Assembly (NCBI GenBank): GCA_017647225.1
Contig: JAGCLA010000002.1
Coordinates: forward strand, 1-39,999
Source: Bacteroidaceae bacterium
Lineage (GTDB): Bacteria > Bacteroidota > Bacteroidia > Bacteroidales > Bacteroidaceae
Direction: 5' to 3'
Length of the DNA: 39,999 nucleotides
The notes under the pieces were generated by a model that saw only the letters and a program-made list of their open reading frames with translations, was not told the DNA's origin and searched no databases. The number at the start of each line of letters is the position of its first letter. The first letter of the stretch is position 1. Shown here piece by piece: positions 24,714 through 33,981 of this stretch. Both the position numbers and the translations under genes were made by a program.

Positions 24714-26252
24714 TTACTTTTTACTTAACCAACCTCGTCTGCAAATGGTGAACTGTCCACCAATGTTGTTGCCGATAAGTTTACTGTGGTCGTATGCTAT
24801 GGTTGCTGTAAATATCCAGCCATTCAATCTCTTCGGAGCGAAATTGATTTCCGCCATTGTACTTAATTGTGCAAGTGGGGTAGGGAGAGGGTCTTCGTAT
24901 GACCCCCAATACCTGGTCCAAGAGGCCATTATGCGATAAGTGAGTTGCTCAATAGGCTTTCCGTCAATACCGATGTGATGTGAACGTAAGCGCGAGTATG
25001 GCATGCTCATATTGGGCTGCTCGTTATATAATGGAGATAAGAAGTGGGGGTTACACATTGCCATTCCCCAGTGTTGCCACGATTGGTAATAGCTGTGTGT
25101 GTAATACCAATCCTTACCACCGGCTTGTCCCATCATATCACCTGTGGGGTTCTGGAGTATCGGGCCACTTTGCTCACGTGAAGTGATATATTCATACACA
25201 ATGGTATTGACAATTCTGTTCTTTGGAATAGTTACCTCCAAACCAAAGAGTCCGTCTTTCCAAGGGTGGTAGGTAATCCATGTTTTCTTTCCTTCGCGGT
25301 TGTAGTGGTAGTCTAATCCGAACAGGCCGGAATGGTCTTCATAGTAATGCTCGTAGTAGGCTCTTATACTCCATTTGTCAGTCTGGTAATTCAGCGCAAA
25401 ATGCCAGCTGCCGAGAACATTGCCATTGACATTTGTCTGGTCCATTTCGGTCGATTCGCTACCACCAGCCAAAGGAATAAATGCCTTGAAGTATTCCTTA
25501 TATGAATGTGGAAGGTCGTGGATCAAACTGTCGCCTTCGGCACGCTTCTCCCAAACTTGTCCGCCAAATTGGGTATACATCTCCAATCCGGCTTCTACCG
25601 ATACGGGTGTCTTTGCCTTATTGCCAATTTTGATGAATCCGCTTTTCTCATGGAACAGCACATTCTTTATGTATCTGCTTCTCAATGCGGCATTCTTCAT
25701 GTGTGCGTGTTGGAATCCTCCATCGGTTTGCCATCCGTAGCTTAGGTGTCCTTTCACATGCAGCCACCCTTTGAACAACCAGTTGATAGGGGTGTACTCA
25801 TTGATGCCGAAGCGAATCTGCGGAATGGGACGTGCGTTTGGTGAGAAGGTCAAGCCACCGCCACTCAAAGTCTTGTGTTTGCCTTCGGACCACCTCTCTT
25901 TTATGCCGAAGCTCAATTCCCAACAGTTGTATTTTATGTCGGCATAAAGTTGTTGAATGTGAAATGGCGATGTGTAGTTCCATGCTCCGGCAAATTCTGC
26001 TCCATAAGCCCAGGTGAACCCTCTTTTCTTGTCAAAGTCGCGAAATACTCCGGCACTAAGGTTGCCGTTGTAATTTTCCAACGATGACAAGCCATGCCTG
26101 TTGCTTACCAACCAGAAAGGGGCATGCTTCCCTTTTGATACGACAACATCGGTCTGTACTTCGTATCTTATTTTGCCCCATTCGCTCTTTTGTGCTTGTA
26201 CCGGCAGTACAAACAGCAGTATGGGCAGTATCAATTTTAAGGTAAGGCTCAT
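24714..26252 (-). CDS. Wzi-like capsule assembly outer-membrane protein
   Basis: A 512-residue outer-membrane beta-barrel candidate with a signal peptide at residues 1-20 (cut at VQA-Q). It matches the Caps_assemb_Wzi pattern: an early YEVQTDVVVSKGKHAPFWLVSNRHG, then SLENYNGNLSAG, FTWAYGAEFAGAW, and later repeated amphipathic strands rich in W and Y (WSIRAYYEHYYEDHSG). In E. coli Wzi helps attach capsule to the cell surface; Bacteroidetes homologues are taken to do the same. It lies inside the polysaccharide locus but on the opposite strand, between the protease gene and the lipoprotein gene. Confidence 0.85.
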   Translation of the reverse strand: MSLTLKLILPILLFVLPVQAQKSEWGKIRYEVQTDVVVSKGKHAPFWLVSNRHGLSSLENYNGNLSAGVFRDFDKKRGFTWAYGAEFAGAWNYTSPFHIQQLYADIKYNCWELSFGIKERWSEGKHKTLSGGGLTFSPNARPIPQIRFGINEYTPINWLFKGWLHVKGHLSYGWQTDGGFQHAHMKNAALRSRYIKNVLFHEKSGFIKIGNKAKTPVSVEAGLEMYTQFGGQVWEKRAEGDSLIHDLPHSYKEYFKAFIPLAGGSESTEMDQTNVNGNVLGSWHFALNYQTDKWSIRAYYEHYYEDHSGLFGLDYHYNREGKKTWITYHPWKDGLFGLEVTIPKNRIVNTIVYEYITSREQSGPILQNPTGDMMGQAGGKDWYYTHSYYQSWQHWGMAMCNPHFLSPLYNEQPNMSMPYSRLRSHHIGIDGKPIEQLTYRIMASWTRYWGSYEDPLPTPLAQLSTMAEINFAPKRLNGWIFTATIAYDHSKLIGNNIGGQFTICRRGWLSKK

Positions 26253-26277
26253 GCGATTGGGGCTTTGTTTGTGTGGA

Positions 26278-29200
26278 TTATCTTACCACCTTTTTGCCGT
26301 TAATAATATAAACACCTCTTTGCATTTTTGTTACACGACGGCCTTGCAAATCGTATATGATTGTCTCTTGAACATTGTCACTTGCTTGTGGTAGCAATAT
26401 GCCGGTAGCATCGTCCGGTTCTATCACTTCAAGCTTTTGATATCTCAATGCAAAGCTTTGTATTGCCATACATGATTGACCGCTCATATTTACCAAAAGA
26501 CCAAGGCTGACTGTTGAATTCTCCAATAGATAGAACTCTAAAATGTTGTTGCCCTGTCCTTTTGGAACCATCGCCTTGTAAGCAATACTTTCCTTCAAAT
26601 CATCGTTTATCGGCAACGTTTCTCCGAGTGCAGCAACCATATAACTGCCTCCACATGTTCCTTCATAAGTGTTGTCATATGTTACTTCAAAATAGTAATA
26701 TCCGGCAGGTAGTTCTATTGTCTGATAAACCTTGTGGTTGGATAATGTCGTAGCAAAGTTATCCCACCCGGTAGTTACTGTAAAACAGTAATTCTTTTCG
26801 GTATCCACATGTGCTCCGGTTATGGTGTTTCCTGAAACCATCGTGTTTTCAAGAGTCCAATCCTTTAATGCAAATGTACGTGTTGATAGAGCTGGATTAA
26901 CGCATTCATTGGAGTTGTATTGGAAATTGGCTCTGTAATTCTTAAGATAGGTTGCCGAAACATCGCTACTCTGTTTTCCTGCGAAGTTTAGAGAGAACAC
27001 GCCTTTTGACAATCCCCATGCATCACCGTCAGGGCCAAAATTGTTTCGGATACCATGATTCCCGTTTAATGTTGCATCCTGTACGTTTCCGCCGGTTTGA
27101 TTAAACTGATAGTATATCAACAAACCGTCAGACTGTACATTGCTTAATGGCGCATTTACAATTGAGCGCAGTTTTAGTCTGCTAAGCACTATGTTCCACA
27201 CGCGGAATTCGTCGATAGAGCCGCAGAACGGAGCGGATGTACCACCAATGTTGAACGAATTCATTTCCGGTACAGAGTTTACCGTATGTGTTTTTGATGA
27301 AAAGACCTCTGCGTCGCGGTAAAATTTTACAGTTCCTGCGTTATATGTGACAGCATAGTGATGCCACTCATCTGGTATTACGTAATCGGCTGCACTCATA
27401 ACCACTTCATCACCAATGAAAAGGCTCATACTCTTGTCGCTGTTTGTCCTTAATATCATTGTTGACTCGCTGTCGCCTATTCCATTACATGAACTTGTAG
27501 GCCATGCCGCATTCATCCACCAATCGATTGTGAATGTCTCCTCTCCCGGCTCAAACGGTACATCTGTTGTAGTTATAGAGCCTGAACCGTTACCGAAGTT
27601 AAGTCCGTTCTTACTGTCGGCATTGCATACGATAAGAGCACGTTCACGTGTCAATTTACTCTTGCCCTCTCCGTTGGCAACGTTCAATGTAACATCATAT
27701 ACTCCCGGTTCATTCAAAACCATAGTCGTATCACTTGCAAAAACAAGATATTTGAGTTCGTTGCTTCCCAATATCCAAGACCATTCCAATGGATTGTAAA
27801 GAGATTCATCTGTCAAGTCAAATGCTTCGCCTTTCAGTACAACTGCCGGAGAAATGTTGAATGAGGCTTTGGGAGCAACTTCCATAATAGTTATGGTTTT
27901 TGAAGATGTCTTCTTTTTGCCATCAGGTGCGGTAACTGTAAGTTCAACGGTGTAATCTCCATAATCACTATAAACAGTTCCGACACTTGTCGCCTTGAGG
28001 TATTCTTTTTCTGCTCCCGGAAGATTCCACTCATATATATATCCCGGAGTTGGGTTATTTGCAAGGAATGATACTCGTTCTCCCGCAGGAATGATATCTG
28101 CTGTCATAATGAACGATGCATCAATTTCGGGTGTGGCAAGAACTTCAACATTGTATGTCGCGGTTGCGACTTCTCCACCGGTTGCTGTGGCTTTAACCTC
28201 AATTGTGTATGTACCGGCTGTCGGGAATGTGACAGAAGGACTTGCGGTTGAAAGTCCGGCGATACCGGCATTTGCAACAGTCCATTCCAATTTGTTTACC
28301 GATGAGTTGTATGTTGCTGTAAAATCAACGGGTATTCCTGCAAAAATGTCATCTTGCGGAGCATTGATGCTTACGGTTGGGGCATCTTTCGATGTTCCCA
28401 AAGTCGGTAAATTATTACTTACAATGCTGTATTGATTATTTAAGAATGTTGCATGGTTTCCTCCGACGCAATCTCTAAGGCGCTCAATACCGTCAGCACC
28501 GGTAATCATGTCACCTTTGAAATATGCCAATAAGTTATTTGGTAGTACATAACCAGAGTATTCTATATTCTTGGCTGCATTTATCTGCTCTTGGGTAAGC
28601 GCTTTGTTCCAGATGCGTATTTCATCATATACGGCATTCTGCTCGTGGTAGCTGCTGGAAGAAAAGACCAGATCGCCAAAACCGCCTATTCCGCTATATT
28701 CCGATGATTCTACATTGCCTTTCTCAACACCGTTTACATATAATTTAATTTTGTTGTTATCCACAACTACGGCAACATGTGCCCATTGTCCAACATTCAG
28801 GACATTATATTTTGTTTCGCAAAGATGGTCGTTGGCATAGTTCCAACCAAATTGAATACTTCCACCCCAACCGGAATGAAACATGAAACCATTTCCCCAG
28901 CCCGGGCCAAAGCTTTGATTGTAGTACTCTAAAATAGTTGGCTTAATCCAATATTCGATTGTCGCTTGTTGGAACTTTGTGTTGAAAACGTTAGGAATAG
29001 AAAAACCGGAATAGTTAAAATTAACGCCCTTGTTTGGTGTTTGTGTGCTTACAGGAAGAATAACTTTTGTGATTGTTGACTCATTCCCGTCTGCATATAC
29101 GGCACTTACACCGTACTCTCCCGATGTAGCAACATTCTCCGGTGTGTATGTACTTTTGTTTGCCGGAACATTTGCTATTAATGTTCCATCGAAATATATA

Positions 29201-30792
29201 TTATACGATTCGACTGTATTCGAAGAACGTACAGGGGGCTGCCAGCTTAAACGGCTGTCGGCAAAAGATACATTTTGCGGTGCATAGTAGCTACTGCCAT
29301 TTACGACAACTGAAATTATAGTCCTGTTGCCGTTTGTTTTTATTCTGACTCCGTTCTCTCCCAGATCAAATGGAGTTTCTATACCTTCTTTGTCATACTC
29401 ATAATCAATGATAGAGGCTTTATGTATTTTCCCGCTTCCTTGTGCCCAAGACCTCTGTTCTATAATGAAAAAGTATTTGAGAGGCTTGTTTTTGTCATAA
29501 TTGGCAGAAAGGTCGGTCAAGTCATATCCGAACTCCATGGGCTCTGAGTGTAATTCACCATCGGCCCAACGTCCCAACATGGGGACTTTAGGAGCAGGGT
29601 TGCTGTTGCCGTAGTTTCCATCTCCTGCATATGTGAAGTGTACAAACGGAATTGTTGCGTCTGGCTCTTCCGCATTGATGTCGTCACTTATACCTGCCAC
29701 AAGTGCAATCTCGCTGCGTCGTGTATATTCCATCTCTAATTTTATCGTACGCAATGGTCTGTAGTCCTTGCGTACATGATAGACTTCAGGTGCCCAAAAT
29801 TCGCCCTTGAAGCCATACCCTCCGGAATCTGTCTTGCGAAAAGCTGGTCCTGCATAGGCATAAGGGCAATAAATAAATCCGTTGTTACACCATTCACCCC
29901 ATGAATTTACGATAATCCATGCTCCTCGCTCATCCTTGTCTGCTTCACCAAATTTTCCGTTGTTGTCAAGGTCGAACTCTATGCGGTCATCATAACCGAC
30001 AATGGTAAGTGCATGGTCAACAGTCTCGCCCCATCGTTGCACATAGTACTTATTGGTAACGCCTATCTTGTCGTTTACATCGGTGCTTTTTATTTTAGCC
30101 CATTCACCGCCTGAAGCAACACCTATACCGCATATACCTCCACTCTTGAAAGAATCGTCACCGTTGTGGTTCCATAGCCAATTCTTTACAGCTTCGCGTC
30201 CCTCTTCTGTTCCAAGTGTTTTTGGAAAATTTGTAGGCTTTAGCATGCGGTTATGCATTGCTTCATACCATTTGTCATATCCCTGCATCCAACCGAAATC
30301 GTTGTCGCTTTCAGCCTGATTGCCGAATAGTGAAGAATATGTCTGTCCTCCGTATGTAGCAGCAGACGGCACACCTACACTCTGGACAAAATGGTCTTTA
30401 CCTTGGCTACCTGGTGAATTTGTGTGCAGCCAGACAAAGTGAGAAGGGTAGTAGTTCTCTGCTTTTGAACCGTCTAAATCGCGATAAGCAGCCAGCTCAT
30501 AGCTGAACATGTAACATATTCGTGATGCAGAACCGCAAGAACCTCCGTCCTGGTTGAATACAGGTGGAAAATGGCGTGTCTCGGCATTGTTGACATATTC
30601 CGGTCGTTTTGCAGCGTTTGCCGAACGTGTGTTGATACCTCCCATTGGTTTCATCAAGGAGTAGTCGGGATTAATCTCACTGCTGTAATCGGGGTATTTG
30701 CTGCGATCTACCTCTACGGCAACTTGCGCCGGAGATATTGACGGACAAACAAAAGCCAATGCCAAAAGAATGTTTACAATACGGAGTCTCAT
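26278..30792 (-). CDS. Large exported papain-family (C1) protease with LamG and PKD domains
   Basis: A 1504-residue exported protease. The frame is open to 30960, but ATG at 30790-30792 starts a good signal peptide (residues 1-22, SPA-Q). The C1 domain spans about 65-330: oxyanion Q81, nucleophile C86 in GGSCGSAS, H260 in VDHALTIVGYDD, and N296 in NSWG. Between H260 and N296 an EF-hand-like loop (D274, D276, N278, D285) is inserted. Then follow a beta-rich part to 500, an FN3-like domain (505-580), a LamG-like domain (588-790), three PKD-like domains (about 800-1080), a second LamG (1085-1290) and a beta-sandwich. The C-terminus IYDLQGRRVTKMQRGVYIIN resembles a short type IX secretion sorting tail. 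Confidence 0.88.
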   Translation of the reverse strand: MRLRIVNILLALAFVCPSISPAQVAVEVDRSKYPDYSSEINPDYSLMKPMGGINTRSANAAKRPEYVNNAETRHFPPVFNQDGGSCGSASRICYMFSYELAAYRDLDGSKAENYYPSHFVWLHTNSPGSQGKDHFVQSVGVPSAATYGGQTYSSLFGNQAESDNDFGWMQGYDKWYEAMHNRMLKPTNFPKTLGTEEGREAVKNWLWNHNGDDSFKSGGICGIGVASGGEWAKIKSTDVNDKIGVTNKYYVQRWGETVDHALTIVGYDDRIEFDLDNNGKFGEADKDERGAWIIVNSWGEWCNNGFIYCPYAYAGPAFRKTDSGGYGFKGEFWAPEVYHVRKDYRPLRTIKLEMEYTRRSEIALVAGISDDINAEEPDATIPFVHFTYAGDGNYGNSNPAPKVPMLGRWADGELHSEPMEFGYDLTDLSANYDKNKPLKYFFIIEQRSWAQGSGKIHKASIIDYEYDKEGIETPFDLGENGVRIKTNGNRTIISVVVNGSSYYAPQNVSFADSRLSWQPPVRSSNTVESYNIYFDGTLIANVPANKSTYTPENVATSGEYGVSAVYADGNESTITKVILPVSTQTPNKGVNFNYSGFSIPNVFNTKFQQATIEYWIKPTILEYYNQSFGPGWGNGFMFHSGWGGSIQFGWNYANDHLCETKYNVLNVGQWAHVAVVVDNNKIKLYVNGVEKGNVESSEYSGIGGFGDLVFSSSSYHEQNAVYDEIRIWNKALTQEQINAAKNIEYSGYVLPNNLLAYFKGDMITGADGIERLRDCVGGNHATFLNNQYSIVSNNLPTLGTSKDAPTVSINAPQDDIFAGIPVDFTATYNSSVNKLEWTVANAGIAGLSTASPSVTFPTAGTYTIEVKATATGGEVATATYNVEVLATPEIDASFIMTADIIPAGERVSFLANNPTPGYIYEWNLPGAEKEYLKATSVGTVYSDYGDYTVELTVTAPDGKKKTSSKTITIMEVAPKASFNISPAVVLKGEAFDLTDESLYNPLEWSWILGSNELKYLVFASDTTMVLNEPGVYDVTLNVANGEGKSKLTRERALIVCNADSKNGLNFGNGSGSITTTDVPFEPGEETFTIDWWMNAAWPTSSCNGIGDSESTMILRTNSDKSMSLFIGDEVVMSAADYVIPDEWHHYAVTYNAGTVKFYRDAEVFSSKTHTVNSVPEMNSFNIGGTSAPFCGSIDEFRVWNIVLSRLKLRSIVNAPLSNVQSDGLLIYYQFNQTGGNVQDATLNGNHGIRNNFGPDGDAWGLSKGVFSLNFAGKQSSDVSATYLKNYRANFQYNSNECVNPALSTRTFALKDWTLENTMVSGNTITGAHVDTEKNYCFTVTTGWDNFATTLSNHKVYQTIELPAGYYYFEVTYDNTYEGTCGGSYMVAALGETLPINDDLKESIAYKAMVPKGQGNNILEFYLLENSTVSLGLLVNMSGQSCMAIQSFALRYQKLEVIEPDDATGILLPQASDNVQETIIYDLQGRRVTKMQRGVYIINGKKVVR

Positions 30793-30872
30793 AATATCGT
30801 TTTTTATTTTTTGCGATTTGTAAAAACAGTGCAGTACACTTTTTCCCAAATTAATGAAAGTGTTTCTAAAAG

Positions 30873-30903
30873 CAAAAGTAATATTTGTTTTTTTATATAT
30901 AAA
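30873..30903 (-). promoter_or_regulatory. Probable promoter of the papain-family protease gene
   Basis: On the minus strand TTTA (30900-30903), 19 bases, then TACTTTTG (30873-30880) fits the Bacteroidetes pattern with one mismatch in the -33 box. It predicts a leader of about 75 bases. The 219-base divergent region up to wecC is otherwise very AT-rich, with no convincing plus-strand promoter. Confidence 0.5.
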
Positions 30904-31011
30904 GAGGTATAAATAACTTTTTGTAAAAAAAGTGAAGTAAAAAAATAAAGAGTGTGTCATTTTTTCTTAATTTAGCGGAAATTATGGTTAAAGTCTAAAA
31001 AAGAAGCTTTT

Positions 31012-32217
31012 ATGAAAGCATGTTTCATGGGGTTGGGATACATAGGTCTGCCTACTGCAATTATAGTAGCCAAGCATGGCGTAGAGGTCGTAGGAGTCGA
31101 TGTAAACCAAAGTGTTGTTGATAAGACAAATTCGGGTAATCTTCATGTTGTAGAAGATGGCCTCGAGGATTTGTTACGCGAGGTAATAGCTTCGGGAAAT
31201 TTCAAGGCTTATACACGTCCGCAAGAGGCTGATGCCTATTTTATTGTAGTTCCCACCCCTTTCAAAGGTGAGCATGAACCGGATATCTCTTTTGTGGAAG
31301 CGGCAACAAGAATGGTGCTTCCCTTATTGAAAGCTGGCGACCTATATGTCATAGAATCCACTTCACCGGTTGGTACAACCGAGAAGATGGCAAATCTGAT
31401 ATTCAATGAGCGACCTGAGCTCAAAGGTAATATACATATAGCATATTGTCCTGAGCGTGTGTTGCCGGGAAATATAATCTACGAACTTGTGAACAACGAC
31501 CGTGTCATAGGTGGTATAGATGAGGCTTCTACCGAAAAAGCTAAGGAGTTCTATTCTACTTTTGTCAAAGGAGAATTGCACTCAACCAATTGCCGTACGG
31601 CCGAAATGTGCAAGCTTACCGAGAACGCTTCTCGCGATGTGCAGATAGCCTTTGCAAATGAACTGTCGTTGATTTGTGACAAGGCCGGCATAAATGTGTG
31701 GGAACTCATAGAACTTGCAAACAAGCATCCGCGTGTCAATATCTTGCAGCCGGGTTGTGGAGTGGGAGGTCACTGTATTGCCGTTGACCCATATTTTATA
31801 TCTTCGGCCTATCCTTCGGAGTCGCGTATTATATCTGAGGCTCGTGAGGTCAATAATTACAAAGCCGAGTGGTGTGCTGAAAAGGTGCGTAGAGTAATGC
31901 TTGAATTTGAACTTGAAAATCATCGTGCGCCGGTTGTGGCAATGATGGGCTTGGCTTTCAAACCCAATATTGACGATTTGCGTGAATCACCTGCCAAATC
32001 AATTGCATCGCGTGTTTTGCAGTCGTGCAACAATGATAATGTGATGGTCGTTGAGCCGAACATAAAGGAACATAATGTTTTTAAGTTGACAAATTACAGA
32101 ACAGCATACGAAACTGCCGATATTGCCGTTTTCTTGGTAAACCATCGTGAGTTTGCAGAACTGGACTATCGTACCGATATCCGAATTATCGATTTCTGCG
32201 GAGTCTTTAAGAAATGA
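31012..32217 (+). CDS. wecC: UDP-N-acetyl-D-mannosamine dehydrogenase
   Basis: A 401-residue nucleotide-sugar dehydrogenase that oxidises UDP-ManNAc to UDP-ManNAcA with two NAD+. The N-terminal GLGYIGLPTA (residues 7-16) binds NAD. K201 and N205 in CKLTENASRDVQIAFANE and C255 in GVGGHCIAVDP are the catalytic residues. The pattern after the cysteine (VDPYFI) and LPGNIIYELVNNDRVIGG favour the WecC branch over UDP-glucose dehydrogenase. The epimerase WecB is not in this window. The product would be an acidic sugar for the capsule. It is followed 30 bases later by a glycosyltransferase gene. Confidence 0.92.
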   Translation: MKACFMGLGYIGLPTAIIVAKHGVEVVGVDVNQSVVDKTNSGNLHVVEDGLEDLLREVIASGNFKAYTRPQEADAYFIVVPTPFKGEHEPDISFVEAATRMVLPLLKAGDLYVIESTSPVGTTEKMANLIFNERPELKGNIHIAYCPERVLPGNIIYELVNNDRVIGGIDEASTEKAKEFYSTFVKGELHSTNCRTAEMCKLTENASRDVQIAFANELSLICDKAGINVWELIELANKHPRVNILQPGCGVGGHCIAVDPYFISSAYPSESRIISEAREVNNYKAEWCAEKVRRVMLEFELENHRAPVVAMMGLAFKPNIDDLRESPAKSIASRVLQSCNNDNVMVVEPNIKEHNVFKLTNYRTAYETADIAVFLVNHREFAELDYRTDIRIIDFCGVFKK

Positions 32218-32247
32218 GAATTGTGAATTTGGCTGTGTTGTGATTTC

Positions 32248-33435
32248 ATGAAAGTACTTGTCGTTTCGTATTATTATGAACCGGAACTTGGTGCTGCTCC
32301 GAGCCGTATGACAAACCTTGTAAAAGGGTTGAAGGCTTCGGGCGTGGAAGTCGACGTACTTACATCTTTTCCAAATTATCCTAAAGGCCGTATTTTTGAC
32401 GGTTATCGCAGGCGTTTTTCAATAAAAGAAACGGTTGATGGCGTAAATGTGTATCGCTATTGGACATACGCTACCGTATCGAGGAATCCAATTAAACGTG
32501 TTCTTGCAATGACGTCATACGCGGTTTCCATGTGGGCTTTCGCGTTCAAGCGTAAACTTATAAAAGGGTATGACCGTGTAATCGTGCAATCTCCTCCCAT
32601 TATGGTTTCCGCCTCGGCCGTACTGCTCTTTAAGAAACTTTTCGGGAAAAATACAATCCTTAATGTGTCCGATTTATGGCCGGGCTCTGCTGTGGAACTC
32701 GGTTTTGTACGCAAAGGGAGTCTGTACTTTAAGGTGCTTTCCTCTTTGGAGCGTTTTATATACAGGAATGCCAATTCCGTTATGGGACAGTCCCAGGAGA
32801 TTGTAGAACATGTCTGTGATATGTTCCCCGATAAGCGTACATTCTTGTATCGTAATCTTCAACCGCTTGACGGAACTCCACTTCCTGTGCGTAAAAGGAA
32901 TGAACGGCTGAAAATTGTGTATGCCGGCCTTTTTGGGGTGGCTCAAGATATGCTTTCTTTGCTGAAATCGGTTGATTTCAAAGCGCTTGGTGTCGAAATG
33001 CATTTGTATGGAGGTGGTAATCAGATGGACGATGTTCTTGCCTATGTAAATGAGGGTGATAAGAATATATGGTATCATGGTTATGTCTCCAAGCAGGAAA
33101 TGAATGAGGAACTTAAAAAATATGACTTGTCAGTCATTCCTCTTGCCGCACCTATCTATGGCGCAGTTCCTTCAAAAATTTTCGATCTTTTGCCGGCGGG
33201 TATCCCTATACTTTTCAGCGGTGAGGGTGAGGGAGCGCGAATTGTCGAGCAATTCGGTTTAGGACTTGTTTCAAGACATGGAGATTATGAAACCTTGGAG
33301 CGCAATATAAAGACATTTGCCGAAATGTCGCTTGATGAATACTTCAAGTATTCAACCAATTGTCTTGGTGCGGCATCCGATTCTTTTTCTTTCTCAAGGC
33401 AGATGGAGCGTTTTTGCGAGTTCTTGAACAAATGA
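32248..33435 (+). CDS. GT4-family glycosyltransferase (WbuB-like)
   Basis: A 395-residue retaining GT-B glycosyltransferase. The N-terminal half has VVSYYYEPELGAAPSRM and VEVDVLTSFPNYPKGRIFDGY, the hallmark of WbuB-like (L-fucosamine or related amino-sugar) transferases. The central SDLWPGSAVELGF is also typical. In the C-terminal half the donor-binding region reads YAGLFGVAQDM near residue 230 and PSKIFDLLPAGIPILFSGEGEGARIV near 308-333. It probably adds an amino sugar or uronic acid supplied by the upstream wecC product. A T-rich stretch follows the stop codon without a clear hairpin. Confidence 0.9.
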   Translation: MKVLVVSYYYEPELGAAPSRMTNLVKGLKASGVEVDVLTSFPNYPKGRIFDGYRRRFSIKETVDGVNVYRYWTYATVSRNPIKRVLAMTSYAVSMWAFAFKRKLIKGYDRVIVQSPPIMVSASAVLLFKKLFGKNTILNVSDLWPGSAVELGFVRKGSLYFKVLSSLERFIYRNANSVMGQSQEIVEHVCDMFPDKRTFLYRNLQPLDGTPLPVRKRNERLKIVYAGLFGVAQDMLSLLKSVDFKALGVEMHLYGGGNQMDDVLAYVNEGDKNIWYHGYVSKQEMNEELKKYDLSVIPLAAPIYGAVPSKIFDLLPAGIPILFSGEGEGARIVEQFGLGLVSRHGDYETLERNIKTFAEMSLDEYFKYSTNCLGAASDSFSFSRQMERFCEFLNK

Positions 33436-33504
33436 GTTTTTCTTAATATTGCCGTTTTTTTGTTTTTTTTACACTGTTAGTAAAAACCTTTCGTTCAAAT
33501 TGCA

Positions 33505-33512
33505 TACCTTTG
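33505..33512 (+). promoter_or_regulatory. -7 box of the ruvX-def-TPR operon
   Basis: TACCTTTG matches the Bacteroidetes -7 consensus TAnnTTTG exactly and lies 24 bases before the ruvX start. A good -33 TTTG is not present at the standard distance; TTAG lies 24 bases upstream. Confidence 0.5.
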
Positions 33513-33536
33513 CGTGGTAAATATAATATATGATAT

Positions 33537-33965
33537 ATGGCAAGGTTATTGGCAATTGACTATGGAAAAAAAAGAACGGGGTTGGCTGTTACCGATGAGT
33601 TGCAACTCATTGCGAATGGTCTGACAACGGTGCCTACCGCCACACTTGTCGATTTTATCCTTGATTATGTAGCTAAAGAGCCTGTTGAGCGTATAATCGT
33701 TGGCTTGCCTAAACAGATGAACAATCAGCCTTCGGAAAACATGTGCCGTATCAGACCATTTGTCGGACGTTTGCGTAATCTGCTACCTGAAATTCCTGTT
33801 GAATATCACGATGAGCGTTTTACATCGGTACTTGCGCACCAGGCGATACTCGCTTCGGGTATAGGAAAGATGGCGCGTCGCAATAAGGAACTTGTCGATG
33901 AAATCAGTGCTACCATAATTCTGCAGTCATATATGGAAAGCCGCAGAATGTCATGTAAAGAATAA
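33537..33965 (+). CDS. ruvX: YqgF/RuvX-family RNase H-like nuclease (putative Holliday junction resolvase)
   Basis: A 142-residue RNase H-fold protein of normal length for YqgF. D8 in LAIDYGKKRTGLAVTD, E at YHDERFTS near residue 92 and D in VDEISATIILQ near 122 are the three metal-binding acids. Homologues act in 16S rRNA 5' processing or are proposed as Holliday junction resolvases; the sequence does not choose between them. def begins 16 bases after the stop, so the two genes share a transcript. Confidence 0.93.
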   Translation: MARLLAIDYGKKRTGLAVTDELQLIANGLTTVPTATLVDFILDYVAKEPVERIIVGLPKQMNNQPSENMCRIRPFVGRLRNLLPEIPVEYHDERFTSVLAHQAILASGIGKMARRNKELVDEISATIILQSYMESRRMSCKE

Positions 33966-33981
33966 TTTAAACAAAAATATA

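Noticed and set aside
30793-30960. N-terminal extension of the papain-family protein
   Set aside because: It is extremely AT-rich, encodes a low-complexity F/Y/K-rich stretch, contains the likely promoter, and a proper signal peptide starts at 30792.
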